In this document: positions 1 through 11,000 of the stretch, in pieces
Layout of the letters: the number at the start of each line of letters is the position of its first letter
How positions within the stretch are numbered: position 1 is the first letter of the stretch
Origin: Endotrypanum monterogeii
Taxonomy: Eukaryota > Euglenozoa > Kinetoplastea > Trypanosomatida > Trypanosomatidae
NCBI GenBank assembly: GCA_000333855.2
Contig: CM007327.1
Location: forward strand, 37,859 to 101,858
Reading direction: 5' to 3'
DNA: 64,000 nucleotides
The notes under the pieces: generated by a model
Database searches by the model: none
What the model saw: the letters and a program-made list of their open reading frames with translations, nothing else
Told to the model about the DNA's origin: nothing
Position numbers and translations under genes: made by a program

Positions 1-315
1 CTCAAGAGCTGATGATGCCGGGGGCTCATTTTTTCACTGTCCCCAGACTTTCTTCCCCTCCCTCTCTTCCTCCTCATTCTCCTACGGCTTCTTTTTTTTT
101 TGTTTCGCATTTCACTTTGACGATTTTGTTCGTATGAGCGCGCTCGCTCTTGCCATGATCGCTAGGGTGGTGACTCAGCACCCTTTCTCTTCTCTACTCC
201 CCCGTTTATCCTTCGCATTGGGGCGGAGGGAATCTCCGCCTATTACGGCTTACCCTGAGTGTATATGCAAGAGACGTCAATACTCGTCACCGCCGCTGAG
301 ACACATACAGGTAAA

Positions 316-319
<4 letters not shown>

Positions 320-352
<33 letters not shown>
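320..352. repeat. (TA)n microsatellite
   Basis: An uninterrupted TA tract of about 32 bases in the gene-poor left flank. Tracts of this kind recur in nearly every spacer of the window and never inside the accepted coding regions. Confidence 0.9.
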
Positions 353-354
<2 letters not shown>

Positions 355-1064
355 CACCTGTGCAATTAATGGGGACGCGGCTGCTGTAGCGCGAGTGCAT
401 CGGAGCAGACAACTTGGACTGCGGTGTGATGACGACTGCCGGCAGGGGAAGCAAGCAAGCGCAACGCTGGGGGCGAGTACGTAGTGGAGCCTGGAGATTA
501 TTAAGGGGGGTGCATAGCCTTAGGCAGCTTCGGTGTGCGCGGTGCCGAGTCACAACCATTCCTCGAGTCGGGTCTTATTCCGACGACGCTGCGATTGCCC
601 CCCCCCCCCCCTCTGCATCTTCTTCAAAGGCAGCGCAAAAATGTTGATGACCAACGAGCTGCACGCAGTCATCAGGAACACCACTACAAAGCCGTACATT
701 GGTCAGCAAGCTGGTGGCAGGATCCTCGTCATCGAACCGGGGTATCCCTAAGCATGGGCAGCGAGGGCATTCCTGTTCAGCCGAGGACATCTGCGGCCAC
801 GAAAATGCTGAGTGGGAGATGTGTTTGGAAGCAATCGTGTCTGTTGACGTTCCCAACCCTTGCGGATTAAGTACTAGTCCTGCCAGACCATGATAAGCTT
901 CCGCATCATATTTTTTCTCCTGATATGCCTGAAGGGCCCGCTTGCTTCATACGTGGAGTTTATTAACACTCCAATCGCTAGTGCCGTAATCTCGGATTAT
1001 GTCACCCTAAAACGCCCAGGCCCCCCAAAAGGGCTTGCAGAGACAGCCAGCATCAACCGACTTA

Positions 1065-1068
<4 letters not shown>

Positions 1069-1117
<49 letters not shown>
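1069..1117. repeat. (GT)n microsatellite
   Basis: An uninterrupted GT tract of 49 bases. Short open frames crossing it produce VCVC or HTHT stretches, which is why they were not accepted as genes. Confidence 0.95.
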
Positions 1118-1118
<1 letters not shown>

Positions 1119-2369
1119 TTGGAGGTGGGGGAGGCGGCGCCTCCTTTTCTGCTATCATCGCGGCTTCTGGATTCGCGTTAGACAAGAACAAAGGTTATGC
1201 ATGAAGGCATTCCTGGGCTTTTTCTGACAGTGCAAGTGCCCCTGGGGAGCTTGCCCAACGCGTGGCGAGATGAGTGGGTGTCATTGCTGAAGCGTATATA
1301 TATATTTTTCCTTTTTGAGGGCGCGTGCACTTGATGTGCCACTCTTCATTCCGACTCGTATGATATTTTTCAGATGGGTCCTGATATGAGCAGTGGCGCT
1401 AGAAAATGAAGCTAAGTCGGTTTGTGTGACAATGGCAGTCTGCCCAGCTGAGTGGCATGCTGGCCGAGTCGGATCGACTCGCCTCGCCTCTGCCGCAAAG
1501 TGCATGTGAAGTTGTTGTGTTGCACATCGTAGACACGACATGAATGCGTAGCATTGTGTGATGGGTCTGTCGTCGAAGCGGGAGAATATCACCTCTTTGT
1601 CGACAGCCACCCCGAAACGTCTGTGAAAAAATCCGAACGTTAAGAGGGGAAGGTGTTTCCTCTGGAGTCTGCTCATGGATACGGATCCCACACTCTCCAA
1701 ATAAATAAATAAAAGGCATCATAATATTTATTCCTGTCTTAGGCCCCATAGCAACAGTTGATGGGGTCGCTTTTGCGTAGGAACGACAATTTTCTTCGGC
1801 CCAGGCGATGGATCTCCTATTCCACAGTGGACGGGGTCGCTCCTCCTCGAAATGGGATGCGTTGTAGAGAAGAAACACAGTCCATATCGTTGTAGTTTCG
1901 CTGCATCCGCATGGTGTTCCGTCCCTCCCTTTTTCGCTATATTTATTATTTATTTATTTATTTGTGTGTGCCTAGGTTGACACCGTCATCTTCCTGAGTT
2001 GCACTCCTCGTCTCTGCTGCGTCCTGCTCTGATAACTATTCGAGGATCCTTTTTTTTTTTTTCATCGCCGACGTATATCCAACTAAGTGTAGTGCCCCTC
2101 TTCGGCTGTCTTTCTGATCGCCCCCCCCCCCCCTTCTCATGCATTCCCGTCTCTGCGCCGATTGCCTACGCCACGATGCCCCTTGCAGCTGTATCCCTGT
2201 GGGTTTATCTTCTCTCCATCTTATCGTATTCAGACCCGCTCGCCCTCTTCTATTTTCCTGTCATTTGAAAATCGTCTTTACACGTCTGCACGCCGCGGCA
2301 GCAGTCGTGTCTCCGAGGTACTCCGCTTCGGTGATCGTATCTTCCTCGTCTCGCTTTTTCTCTAGCTGT

Positions 2370-2429
2370 TGCTGCGGCTAACCTCTCCCCCCAGTGTCCT
2401 CCTCCCCCCTCCCCCCCCCTCAAACACAG
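2370..2429 (+). promoter_or_regulatory. Trans-splice acceptor of the MICU1-like gene
   Basis: A long C/T tract is followed by CACAG, with the AG at 2428-2429. This is the usual polypyrimidine-AG signal for spliced-leader addition in kinetoplastids. It leaves a 5' UTR of about 31 bases before the ATG at 2461. Another AG inside the tract (near 2393) is a possible alternative. Confidence 0.6.
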
Positions 2430-2460
2430 GAGCTTAGATACACCATTCTTTAAAAAATCA

Positions 2461-3804
2461 ATGCGACGACCGGCGTCGGCTGCCATGCTGCGGCGCCTGC
2501 ACACGGCGTCGAGAACATGTGCGTCTATCCAGAGCACGAGTGCTGTACGCAATGATGGCGGTATGAACAGCACTACAGGCGGGCTGGCGTCATCATCTCA
2601 GTCGCTCTCGTGTTCAGTTGCTCCTACTGAGTGTGACGAGGTTTGCGAGGCTACTCGGGTTCCCAGGCTTCTTGTGTTGTCACCATGCTTCGAAGGACGT
2701 CAACGACCTCTACGGGCCACGCTGGTTGGTTGGCTTGTTGGGTTTGCGCTGTGTCTTGTGGGCGGAGCCACAGTAGTGTTCTGCCGCCCGTATGACACAC
2801 CGCCGTATCTCATCCCCTTTTACCTGCGCGACGTGCGCTCTCGATTCCTGCACTACGCGTCAGTGCGGAAACGCAAGGGTGGGCCCATGTATATGACTGT
2901 AGAAGACTTCGTGTTGGCACTCTTGGCCTCGCCGGAGAAGACTCTGCCGAGCCGTGTCGTCGTCCAGGACCTTCAGCGTCTGTTCCAGTCAATGGACGCG
3001 AATGGGGACGGCTACATCAGTTATCCAGAGTTTCGCTTCCTCATGAGTCTCCTGACGAGCGACGCGCGTGAGCTGGAGCTTCTCTTTCTCATGGCGGACA
3101 GTGATAGGTTGGGTACATTGTCTATAGAGCAGTTCGCTAATGTGCTGCGTGGTGCCACCAGAGACGAGGCAGTAGTGCGTTCGTTGTTGAAGCCATCGAC
3201 ACGCAACAATGGCATCGTCCGGGCACTGTTTGGCGACGAGGCAGCACCTCGCAGGTGTACCCTCAGCGATATCACAACTATTATTCATAGCATCCGCACC
3301 GAAGTGTGGAAAGCCGAGTTCCGCCAGTACGATGTGGAGCAAGACAACTGCATCACTGCCGAGCAGTTTGCATCTCTGATCGCAAGACAGGTGCTCGGCT
3401 CTCACTTGCCCCACTACATTGCAGACAACATACGCCGCCTAAGGGGCAGCGGTGACGTCGTCACACTAGATATGTGGCTGGGCCTGAACGAAGTGATGCT
3501 CCACGCGGACGAGTTGACTGCCAATGTGGAGATGTTCTCCAGTAGCGGCATGTCCGTATCGAAGATCGACTTTCGCCGCCTTATATCTATAGCGGGGGTG
3601 CCTGAACTGCCTGATGCTACCATTGACATCGTGTTTTCTGTCTTTGACAAGGACGGCAACGGGTCGATGGAGTTTGATGAGTTCCTTTCCATTATGCACA
3701 AGAAAGTCACCTACCACTACACCGCCCCTCCACGTGAGCGCAAGAGTATGCCGAGACGCTTCGTGGAGTGTTCCACTAAGGTGCTGGCGGATTTGTTCCC
3801 GTAG
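2461..3804 (+). CDS. MICU1/MICU2-like mitochondrial calcium uptake regulator (EF-hand)
   Basis: The 447-aa protein is close in length to animal MICU1 (476 aa). The N-terminus is basic and free of acidic residues for about 30 residues (MRRPASAAMLRRLH), as in a mitochondrial presequence. One hydrophobic segment follows at about 88-107, and then the MICU-type motif where a YASV..YMTVEDF stretch precedes the first EF-hand. The first canonical EF-hand loop spans 179-190 (D179, N181, D183, E190) and the last spans 396-407 (D396, D398, N400, E407). Two more degenerate EF-like segments lie between them. MICU proteins sit in the intermembrane space and gate the mitochondrial calcium uniporter; that role is inferred from the family. 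I cannot tell MICU1 from MICU2 here. Start: first ATG after a strong splice acceptor. Confidence 0.8.
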   Translation: MRRPASAAMLRRLHTASRTCASIQSTSAVRNDGGMNSTTGGLASSSQSLSCSVAPTECDEVCEATRVPRLLVLSPCFEGRQRPLRATLVGWLVGFALCLVGGATVVFCRPYDTPPYLIPFYLRDVRSRFLHYASVRKRKGGPMYMTVEDFVLALLASPEKTLPSRVVVQDLQRLFQSMDANGDGYISYPEFRFLMSLLTSDARELELLFLMADSDRLGTLSIEQFANVLRGATRDEAVVRSLLKPSTRNNGIVRALFGDEAAPRRCTLSDITTIIHSIRTEVWKAEFRQYDVEQDNCITAEQFASLIARQVLGSHLPHYIADNIRRLRGSGDVVTLDMWLGLNEVMLHADELTANVEMFSSSGMSVSKIDFRRLISIAGVPELPDATIDIVFSVFDKDGNGSMEFDEFLSIMHKKVTYHYTAPPRERKSMPRRFVECSTKVLADLFP

Positions 3805-3856
3805 GCCGAAAAAAAGGGGAGGCAGGGGGGAACGCAGTGTCCACAGACTGAAAGGG

Positions 3857-3896
<40 letters not shown>

Positions 3897-5041
3897 TGTG
3901 TAGTGCGTAGTCTGGAGTTACGTATTCCCCTATATATCTTCCCTTCCCTCATGTCTCCCGTTATATCCTGCCCTAATCCCCCCCCCCTCCCTGCTCTGGT
4001 GTAGAGGGAGGGGAACCTATCACCCGTGCCGCTGGATACACAAGTGTCACACACGCACGCTTGCGTCCTCGCACGCGCAACTCAAGGGGGTATCCGTGAC
4101 TCAGCAAAGGCCTTTCCACCCTCTTCACGCAGGGTGCACCGTGTATTGTGCTGTGTGCCCTTACGTCTTGCACACACCACTCCTCCCTATCGTCTCCCTT
4201 CAAACAAAGTACCTGCTTCCGTCGAGTATGCTCTATCACGTGGGTGCTTCCTCGGTATGCGTCTCCATGTGTGTGTGTGTGTATGTGGACGCTTATTTTC
4301 GGAAGAGCCCCTCGCTGCTTCTCTCCATACACCGCTGCATCGGAGTCTGTTGCGCCGGAGCCCGGTTCTCCCTGCTAATGGCAGTGTGGCGGAGGTATTC
4401 ATAAGTCCGCTACTTGATATTACCTTGTGTGGTGCTTCGCTATTCCTTCTCTCCTGTGTAACATTCCCTCATCACCCTCGCCTTCCTTTTTTTTTTGTTG
4501 TTGTTGTTGCTTTCGGGCTCAGTCTGTGTCATCCACGTTCTACTGGTGGTTGTGGCAGGTGTAGTCGTCTGTCGTTACTGCCTCCCTCTCCCCTGTTCGT
4601 CTCCATTTTGTATCGACTTCAGCCCCCCCTCCCTCCCCCACCGCTGCTCCCACTGTTTCCCTGTCATATACGTGCCTCTCGCTCACTGTATACCTACACA
4701 TTATCATTTTGATTCCTGCTAATATTACGCCATCGCGCATCATTCAGTACACACCGTGCTCCCTTCCCACCCCTCCTTCCTGCACGCTCCTCCGACCTCG
4801 GCGGCTAGACTCAGGGCAGCCCCCCCCCCTATCCACATATCCGCTCACCCCTTCTACGCATACGAAGACGGTTTCTTTTTTTCTCCAGCTGTTGCGCGCG
4901 TGTAGGTAAGCGCCGCAGAAATATCAGTGTAGGCACTCACCTAAAGCAGCAGGTGCAACTCATCGATATTTGGAAACGTCTAGCTTGAGCCTCTCTTTTC
5001 TCTCTCACCAGCTCACACGGAGCTGCTTGTGTCATTCCCCG
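3805..5041. other. Spacer between the MICU1-like and ARF-GEF genes
   Basis: This is UTR-like sequence with no supported gene. It includes a (TA)n tract at 3860-3893, a (GT)n tract near 4268-4282, a T10 run followed by (TTG)n near 4487-4510, and long C/T-rich stretches from about 4580 to 4890. An open frame of 228 codons on the plus strand (4026-4712) runs through these simple repeats and was not accepted. Confidence 0.5.
4868..4888 (+). promoter_or_regulatory. Trans-splice acceptor of the ARF-GEF gene
   Basis: A T/C tract ends in CTCCAG, with the AG at 4887-4888. The next in-frame ATG is at 5042, giving a 5' UTR of about 150 bases. The reading frame stays open upstream of 5042 only with a TTG codon, so 5042 is the better start. 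Confidence 0.5.
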
Positions 5042-8000
5042 ATGGCCTACCATCAGCTCACGAATACCGAGGTGGAGAACAAAACAGCTTTTTTTGTTCA
5101 GCTCAACGCTCTGCTGTTGCAGATTAGCTCTGTTGTGAACAGTGAGGCCCTCAGCAGTGCACAGAAGGCAAAATTGAGTGACGTGTGCAGCGCCACTGCG
5201 GCATGGCTGAAGGATGTCGGTGCGATAACGACACAGAGTGCTCTCATCACCGCCGACTTGCCGTCGCTGCGCCCACCTGAAGCCGCCACTTCAGTTTCCG
5301 ACTCGGTGTCTTCGCAAGGGGCGGCGGCAACAGCCGGCGTGCAGCAAAAGGAGGAAGAGGTGGACGTGGCACACGCTTCGGCACTCAAGGCGGCAGCTGG
5401 AAAAATAGGGACGAATGCAACGGCGTCGAGTGGAGAGGGGAATGCTGCTGTCATGGAAACCCCCTCATCTGCAGACACCTCTCGACATGCACTACCGTCG
5501 CTGGCGTCGTCTACAAGGCTCTCCTTTTTTGCAGAGGGCAGTGCGTTACACCCATTCGCAGATGAGCGCTACATCACAGGACTGGCGAATTACATGCGAC
5601 TTCTCTTCGTCAGCGACTTACCAGAGCGTTCGAAGCTGCAGGCACTCGGGAAGACTCTAGTGCGACTGTTGACGGTGCGGTGCTGCTCCATGATTATGGC
5701 ATCCCTGCAGCATGTCGCGCACCACTCGTATACAATTACTAAGAGCACCGGCGAAACCACGACGGAGGACAACGCAGCGGCGGGGTCCGCGCCCTTCGTT
5801 CGGTTTGCAAAGCAAATCAACGTGGCGACAAGGGCCTTGCTGGCATGTGTTCAACTCGTCACTCGACATGCCGTTCCATCAGACGCGACCAGTATCCGCT
5901 TTCCTGTGCAGCTGTGTGTCGACGTGGTCAAGCAGACACGCCGTGCACTGATGCGCTTCCAAACACACATCGAGAAGGAAGAGTTGTGTCGACTGCGGTC
6001 GTTTATCGTGTCAACGGAAAGCGTAACGAAGTCGTCGAAGGGGTCAGAGGAGGATGTGGGTGCTGCACAAAATGCCTACGCGGGCGAATCGCCAGATCGC
6101 ATGGCGACACACGTTCAAGAGCGCATCGAAGCTCTGCGGCGACAGTGGGGGCCCTCCCTGGTGCACAGCGTCCTCAACATTGGGAATGTGATCAAGCCAT
6201 GTGTGAAGCTGCTGACATCGGTGGCTGCTTTCCGTGCAGAGGGGGCACCGACGCCGCTCGTGGCTCTGAAGAAGGACGCCACCCAAGATCTTATTTTCTT
6301 CTGTGGGTCCCTGATGCCGCCCGTGACGACAGCGGCACGTGGACAAGGTGGCCTTGCCAAGCTCTCTTCCACAAGCGACGTGACACCCGGGGCGGTTCAG
6401 CCCCCGTTGGCGGGTGACACTACTCCGCTTATGTGGCGAGATGCGGCGAGTGATATCTTCAGCAAGCTCGGCAGCAGCTTCTCAGCTGATTACTTTGCTG
6501 CTGTGGCAGGGTGTTGTGGGGATAGCGACGAGGGGCAGCTGCTCGCTACGCGCCTCTTCATCGGCATGCTGCGACATATCGTGGTGCACAATGTGCGGTT
6601 GCTGCGGTGTGTCTTGGAGGGGAGTCAATTGTACCGCAGTGTGTACGATGGCATTCTCAGTTGTGTTACCTCAACCCAACCAGTGGTTTTGGCCGCGGGC
6701 TTGGAGGCTCTCGGGCTGTTCACGACGACCTGTCCCCTAAATCTCGGCTCGGAGGTGGGCTTCCTCTACAATAACGTTGTGCTGCGTCTCTTAGATTCCC
6801 CCAACAGTCCGCCCCACGTGAAGCACACTATTCTGCTTCATCTCCTCACGACTTTCATGTCAAACAGCAGCACCGTCCCCACCGACAGCGACCGTGGCAC
6901 TGTTCCCCTCATCCTTCATCTCTACCGACTGTACGACCTCGACGTGCACGCATATCGGCTTAACATAATGCAGCAGTTCACCAGCGCCCTCTCCCGCATC
7001 GTCCGGGCGGCGCCAAAGGAAGAGCTCATGCAAGACGCCAGCGTCAAGGAGCAGCTGCGCCTCAAGCAGGGGGCAGCGTCAGATGTACCGGGGCCGGCAC
7101 CCCCCGCCGCAGCGGCGGCACCTCAGTCGAACGAGGCGCAGCATCACACTGCTAAGGTAGGCAGTGAACCGCTCTTCGATCCGCCGTCGACTGCGGCCGC
7201 TCCCAACCTGGCGTCGCTCTCTCTCCCTGCTATGGCGTTGTACGGCCTTGTCCGGATCGCTCAACTCCTGAGGACGCAAATACCACCGGAGGACGAGAGC
7301 GGAAAAGAGGTGCTCGCTAGGCTGCCTGCCATTACGTGTCGTGAGTCGAAGCTCAAGGAGCAGCAAGAGGTAGACCTCTTCAATGAAGCACCTAAGCGGA
7401 CGATCTACCGCCTCTTCAACGTCACGTCTGGGGAGAACACAGTGCCTGCCTCGCACGCTACCTTCAGCATTCAGTGGGATCACACACTCCTCCCGCCGCT
7501 TCCGTCTACCGCTTCGGTGCAAAAGGTGGAGGCGGTTGCGGACTTTCTCGCCCAGATCAGCTCACTCAACCCTGCAGCGGTTGCTGAGTTCCTGACAACG
7601 CCTGAAATGTTCCCTCTGCACGTTTGCGCGGCCTACCTGAGGCGTTTGCCGCTGGCTGGGTATAGTGTGCTGGAGGCGATCAATGAGCTACTAATGCGAG
7701 TGCAACTACCCAGGGAGGGGCAGCGCATCGAGAGGCTACTCGAATACTTTTCTGCCGCCTACTATGCGGCAAACAGCGTGAGTGGCATCGACCGAGACGT
7801 GTTTCCCTTCAAGAGCGATACGGCCGTATTTATTCTTGTAGTCGCCACGGTGATGCTCAACACCAACATCCACAACCCCTCTGCAGGCGTGAGACTCGAT
7901 ATGAAGGCCTTTCGAAGCCAACTGCGCTGTTGTAACGACCATGAGAGCTTCAACGACAGCTTTGTGGATGAAGTGTTTCTCTGCATCAGTGATCGCCCGC

Positions 8001-11000
8001 TCGAGAGCATCAAAGGCGTAACCGGCGACGCGACTGCGAGCACCGAAAGCACCAGCCGTGGTACCTTCGACATGTTCTTCATATCACAGGAGGAGAAGCG
8101 TCACCTGGCATTTAGTGTGGAGAGGCAGCGTATGGTGAGCGAAACGCAGCAGCTGCTGAAGCTGCAAACGCCTAGGATACCGCTGGCGCCTGCCTCAGAC
8201 AGCTGGTGGTGCGCCGTTGTCAAGGATTTGTTTCTCAGCACGTGGTCGCCGGTGTGTGCCGTATTTGGCCCGGCCATGTATGAAGGCGACCCTACAGCAC
8301 CACTGGATGTGCTCCTGCAGTGCGTGCGGGGTCTGCAGTCGCTCCTGCACACGGCCACCGCATTCGACTTATCAACGGAATGTACGGTTACGTTGCTTAC
8401 GCTGCTGCGCATGTCGGAGGTGACGCCGGTGCAGGCGCACTGCCGGCGAGCGGTTTTGGTGGTGGCCTCCACAACACACGCTGTTAATTTCCCTGTACGA
8501 TGTTGGGTGGCGGTGTGTCAGCTCATATTGGAGATGCGCCGCACGTCAACGGCTGCGACTCCACCCCTCGTCGAAGATGTTTTCACGCGGGTCGAGCGCA
8601 TCACGCGCCTCAGTCTTGATGTCGACGACAAATGCGTCACTACGGACTTGGTGTCGAGGACGGACCGCCTCAAGGAAGCTATCCGCCGGGTAGTGGAGGG
8701 GATCATGACCACCATCAGCGGCTACGCGGTTGGTGATGTAGCGAATATTTCCTCAGCCCTGGCCGTGCTGCGGCGCACCCTCGAGTTCACCCGCATTGTG
8801 CATGACTCGCAATCCATGGACATCGCGTACTTTGTCAATGCACGTGAATTTGCAACGGTTGTAGTGCCGATCTACGTGGAACTGATGACAAAGCACAGCT
8901 CCAGCGACGATGGGCTGCAGGTGCTCTTCGAGTCTGCGGTGGATGTGTTGTGCACCATGTGGGTATCGTATTCCACACGTCGAGTCAAGGCATCACTAAG
9001 GGCGGCGGCCGAGAAGTCGGAGGTAGTCTCGGCGACCACGGATACCCCCCCATTTGAATTTGTGCAAAGCTTCCGCTGTTTGCGTAGCATCTACGACGTG
9101 ACCATCGCGACCCCCTCGAACGGGACAGCCACGCTGCTACAGATGCACACGCTGCAAGGTGTGAAGGAGATGCTGTCACGCATCTTGCGCGCGGTGGAAA
9201 TGATCTCCACGGGCCCTGATACATATTTTTTAATGCTGATGACAGTATGGCAAGAAGCATTGTATCCTGTTGCCATGGCGTTGTGTGATCGTGACAGCAC
9301 CGCCACCGAGGCGGGCAGTCTCGCTTTGCTGGTGCTGCGGAAACTAGTGGCGCTGTGTGGCGGTACGGGAACCGCATGCTCTGATCGACTTTCCGTAGCG
9401 GTGCGCAGTGGGCTTTTGTGGTTGTTAGCTCAGCTTGCGTACATGGGTGGTATGTGCGGAGATGCAGACAGCGCGCAGGTGTGTGTAGCTTTGCTGAGCA
9501 GTATTTGCACTGCAATGGTGGCGATACCCGCGACGGTCGCGTCCTCCTCGCTGGGATGGGGTGCAGCCGATCTTGCTTCTCCAGCGATCGCTGTGGCGAA
9601 CCCGATTGCGTTGGCACAACTGATGAGGCAGCGCAATCTATTAACGGGGGATGTGGTGATGTCTCTTCAACGACCAGAGTACGTCGCCAGGGACACGCTC
9701 ACGTGGTTGTGCTTGCTGCTGCAATGCGAACGCGAGCAGACGCGGGCGGAGGTGGTGCACCAACTGCGCACCCTTTCGCTGCAGATGCGACCGCCGCAGT
9801 TGTCCCTTCTGGCGCTGGACCTGGCGGCTGTGCTGTTGGAGAACACCACTGGTCACACAGAGCAGCATCACACCACTGCGATTAAGCACACCAGTGTCAC
9901 TCCCTTCCTCTTTTACCAGATGAAGGTTCCGGCGTCGATGCGACAGTGCTCACGGTCGTCCTTTCGCTCGACGCTGCCAGCCGCTCTTGGATTTCTCTCG
10001 CACGAGCTGCTAACTAGCCTCGACAACAATGACGATCTCGCCAAGACTGCTGATGTGGTTCTGCGGCGCTGCCTGCTGCCCATCCTCCTCAGTCCTCACA
10101 GTCCACACCAATCTCGCTTTCTTGCTGTTCGCTCCCTCTCACAGTGCATCGGTGTCTGTCTGCAGCAAAAAGGTGGGCCGCTGTGCCCGCGACTCGCGCA
10201 GTGCGTGCTAGACTGTCTGGCGATGGCGTTATATGCCGTTCGCGTCCCGCTTTCTGCTGTAGTGCCACCCGACACCATATTTGTGGGCCGACACTGGCTG
10301 GAAACACCGGCAACCGACACCGTGTCCACATGGGGGGCTTATTGTGCTCGAGCCACACACACGGTGCAGCTGATGGGTCGAACAGAGACGCAGGGTCTGC
10401 TGCGGAGAGCGTCCCCGGATGGAGCGGAAGCCGCGCAAGGTGGTATATCCGCATCGGCGGTGAACGGAGTGCAGAAGGGTGAGGTTGCTGACTCGGCAGG
10501 AAGTCGCGGCGGTCGTGCCGCCAAGGAGGAGACGTACCGGGTCGCTGCGGCGGCTCTCGTCCCGGACGAGCCTCTCATCGAGTATGTGAATATACTTGTT
10601 CAGATACTGGCCGGCGTGCCGAAGGAGCTTCAAAACGTTCTATCGAGCGCCGCAGCGGGCGGCAGTGCCGAGACGCCCTGTGAAACGAAGGAGGACACCT
10701 GGGCTCTTCCTCAAGCATCTCCAGTGGTGTTGCTGCAGCTGTGTCTCCAGGCGGCGGGTACGCTTTTTGCTGTGCTGTGGCGCATCAACCATTCGAGCGA
10801 CGTCGAGCACTACGCTTTGCAGTCGACCGTGTCGAGAAGGGAGTCGCCAGCGTTCACCAGAAACAGTGGGCTGCTTCCGCACGCTGCAATACGCAGCGTC
10901 CTACAGTGCTACCTGAGGTTTGCCATTCTCGCCTCGGAATACCCCTCTGATGAACTACTCGCGGTAACAACTGACATCATCGAAGCGATTCGGCAAGTAC

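Larger units (their letters stand above)
1..2460. other. Gene-poor left flank with microsatellites
   Basis: I see no convincing gene in this stretch. It starts with a pyrimidine-rich segment (about 40-130). It then holds a (TA)n tract at about 319-352, a poly-C run near 600-610 and a (GT)n tract at 1069-1117. Further on there are A/T-rich tetranucleotide runs (ATTT-type) near 1945-1965 and a T/C-rich lead into the MICU1-like gene. Short open frames exist on both strands, up to about 159 codons, but they cross repeats and show no recognisable domain. It is probably UTR and spacer of a plus-strand polycistronic unit whose previous gene lies to the left of the window. Confidence 0.5.

Noticed and set aside
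134..319. 61-codon plus-strand frame behind a pyrimidine-rich stretch
   Set aside because: No AG lies between the nearest T/C tract and the ATG, the protein shows no domain, and the frame ends next to a (TA)n tract.
1281..1878. Overlapping minus-strand frames of 139 and 159 codons
   Set aside because: They overlap each other in different frames, are on the strand opposite to the unit, and show no recognisable motif.
4026..4712. 228-codon plus-strand frame
   Set aside because: It runs through (GT)n and C/T-rich leader sequence and gives only Pro/Leu/Ser and VCVC stretches.
4970..5041. N-terminal extension of the ARF-GEF
   Set aside because: The frame is open but begins only with TTG; the first ATG after the splice acceptor is at 5042.
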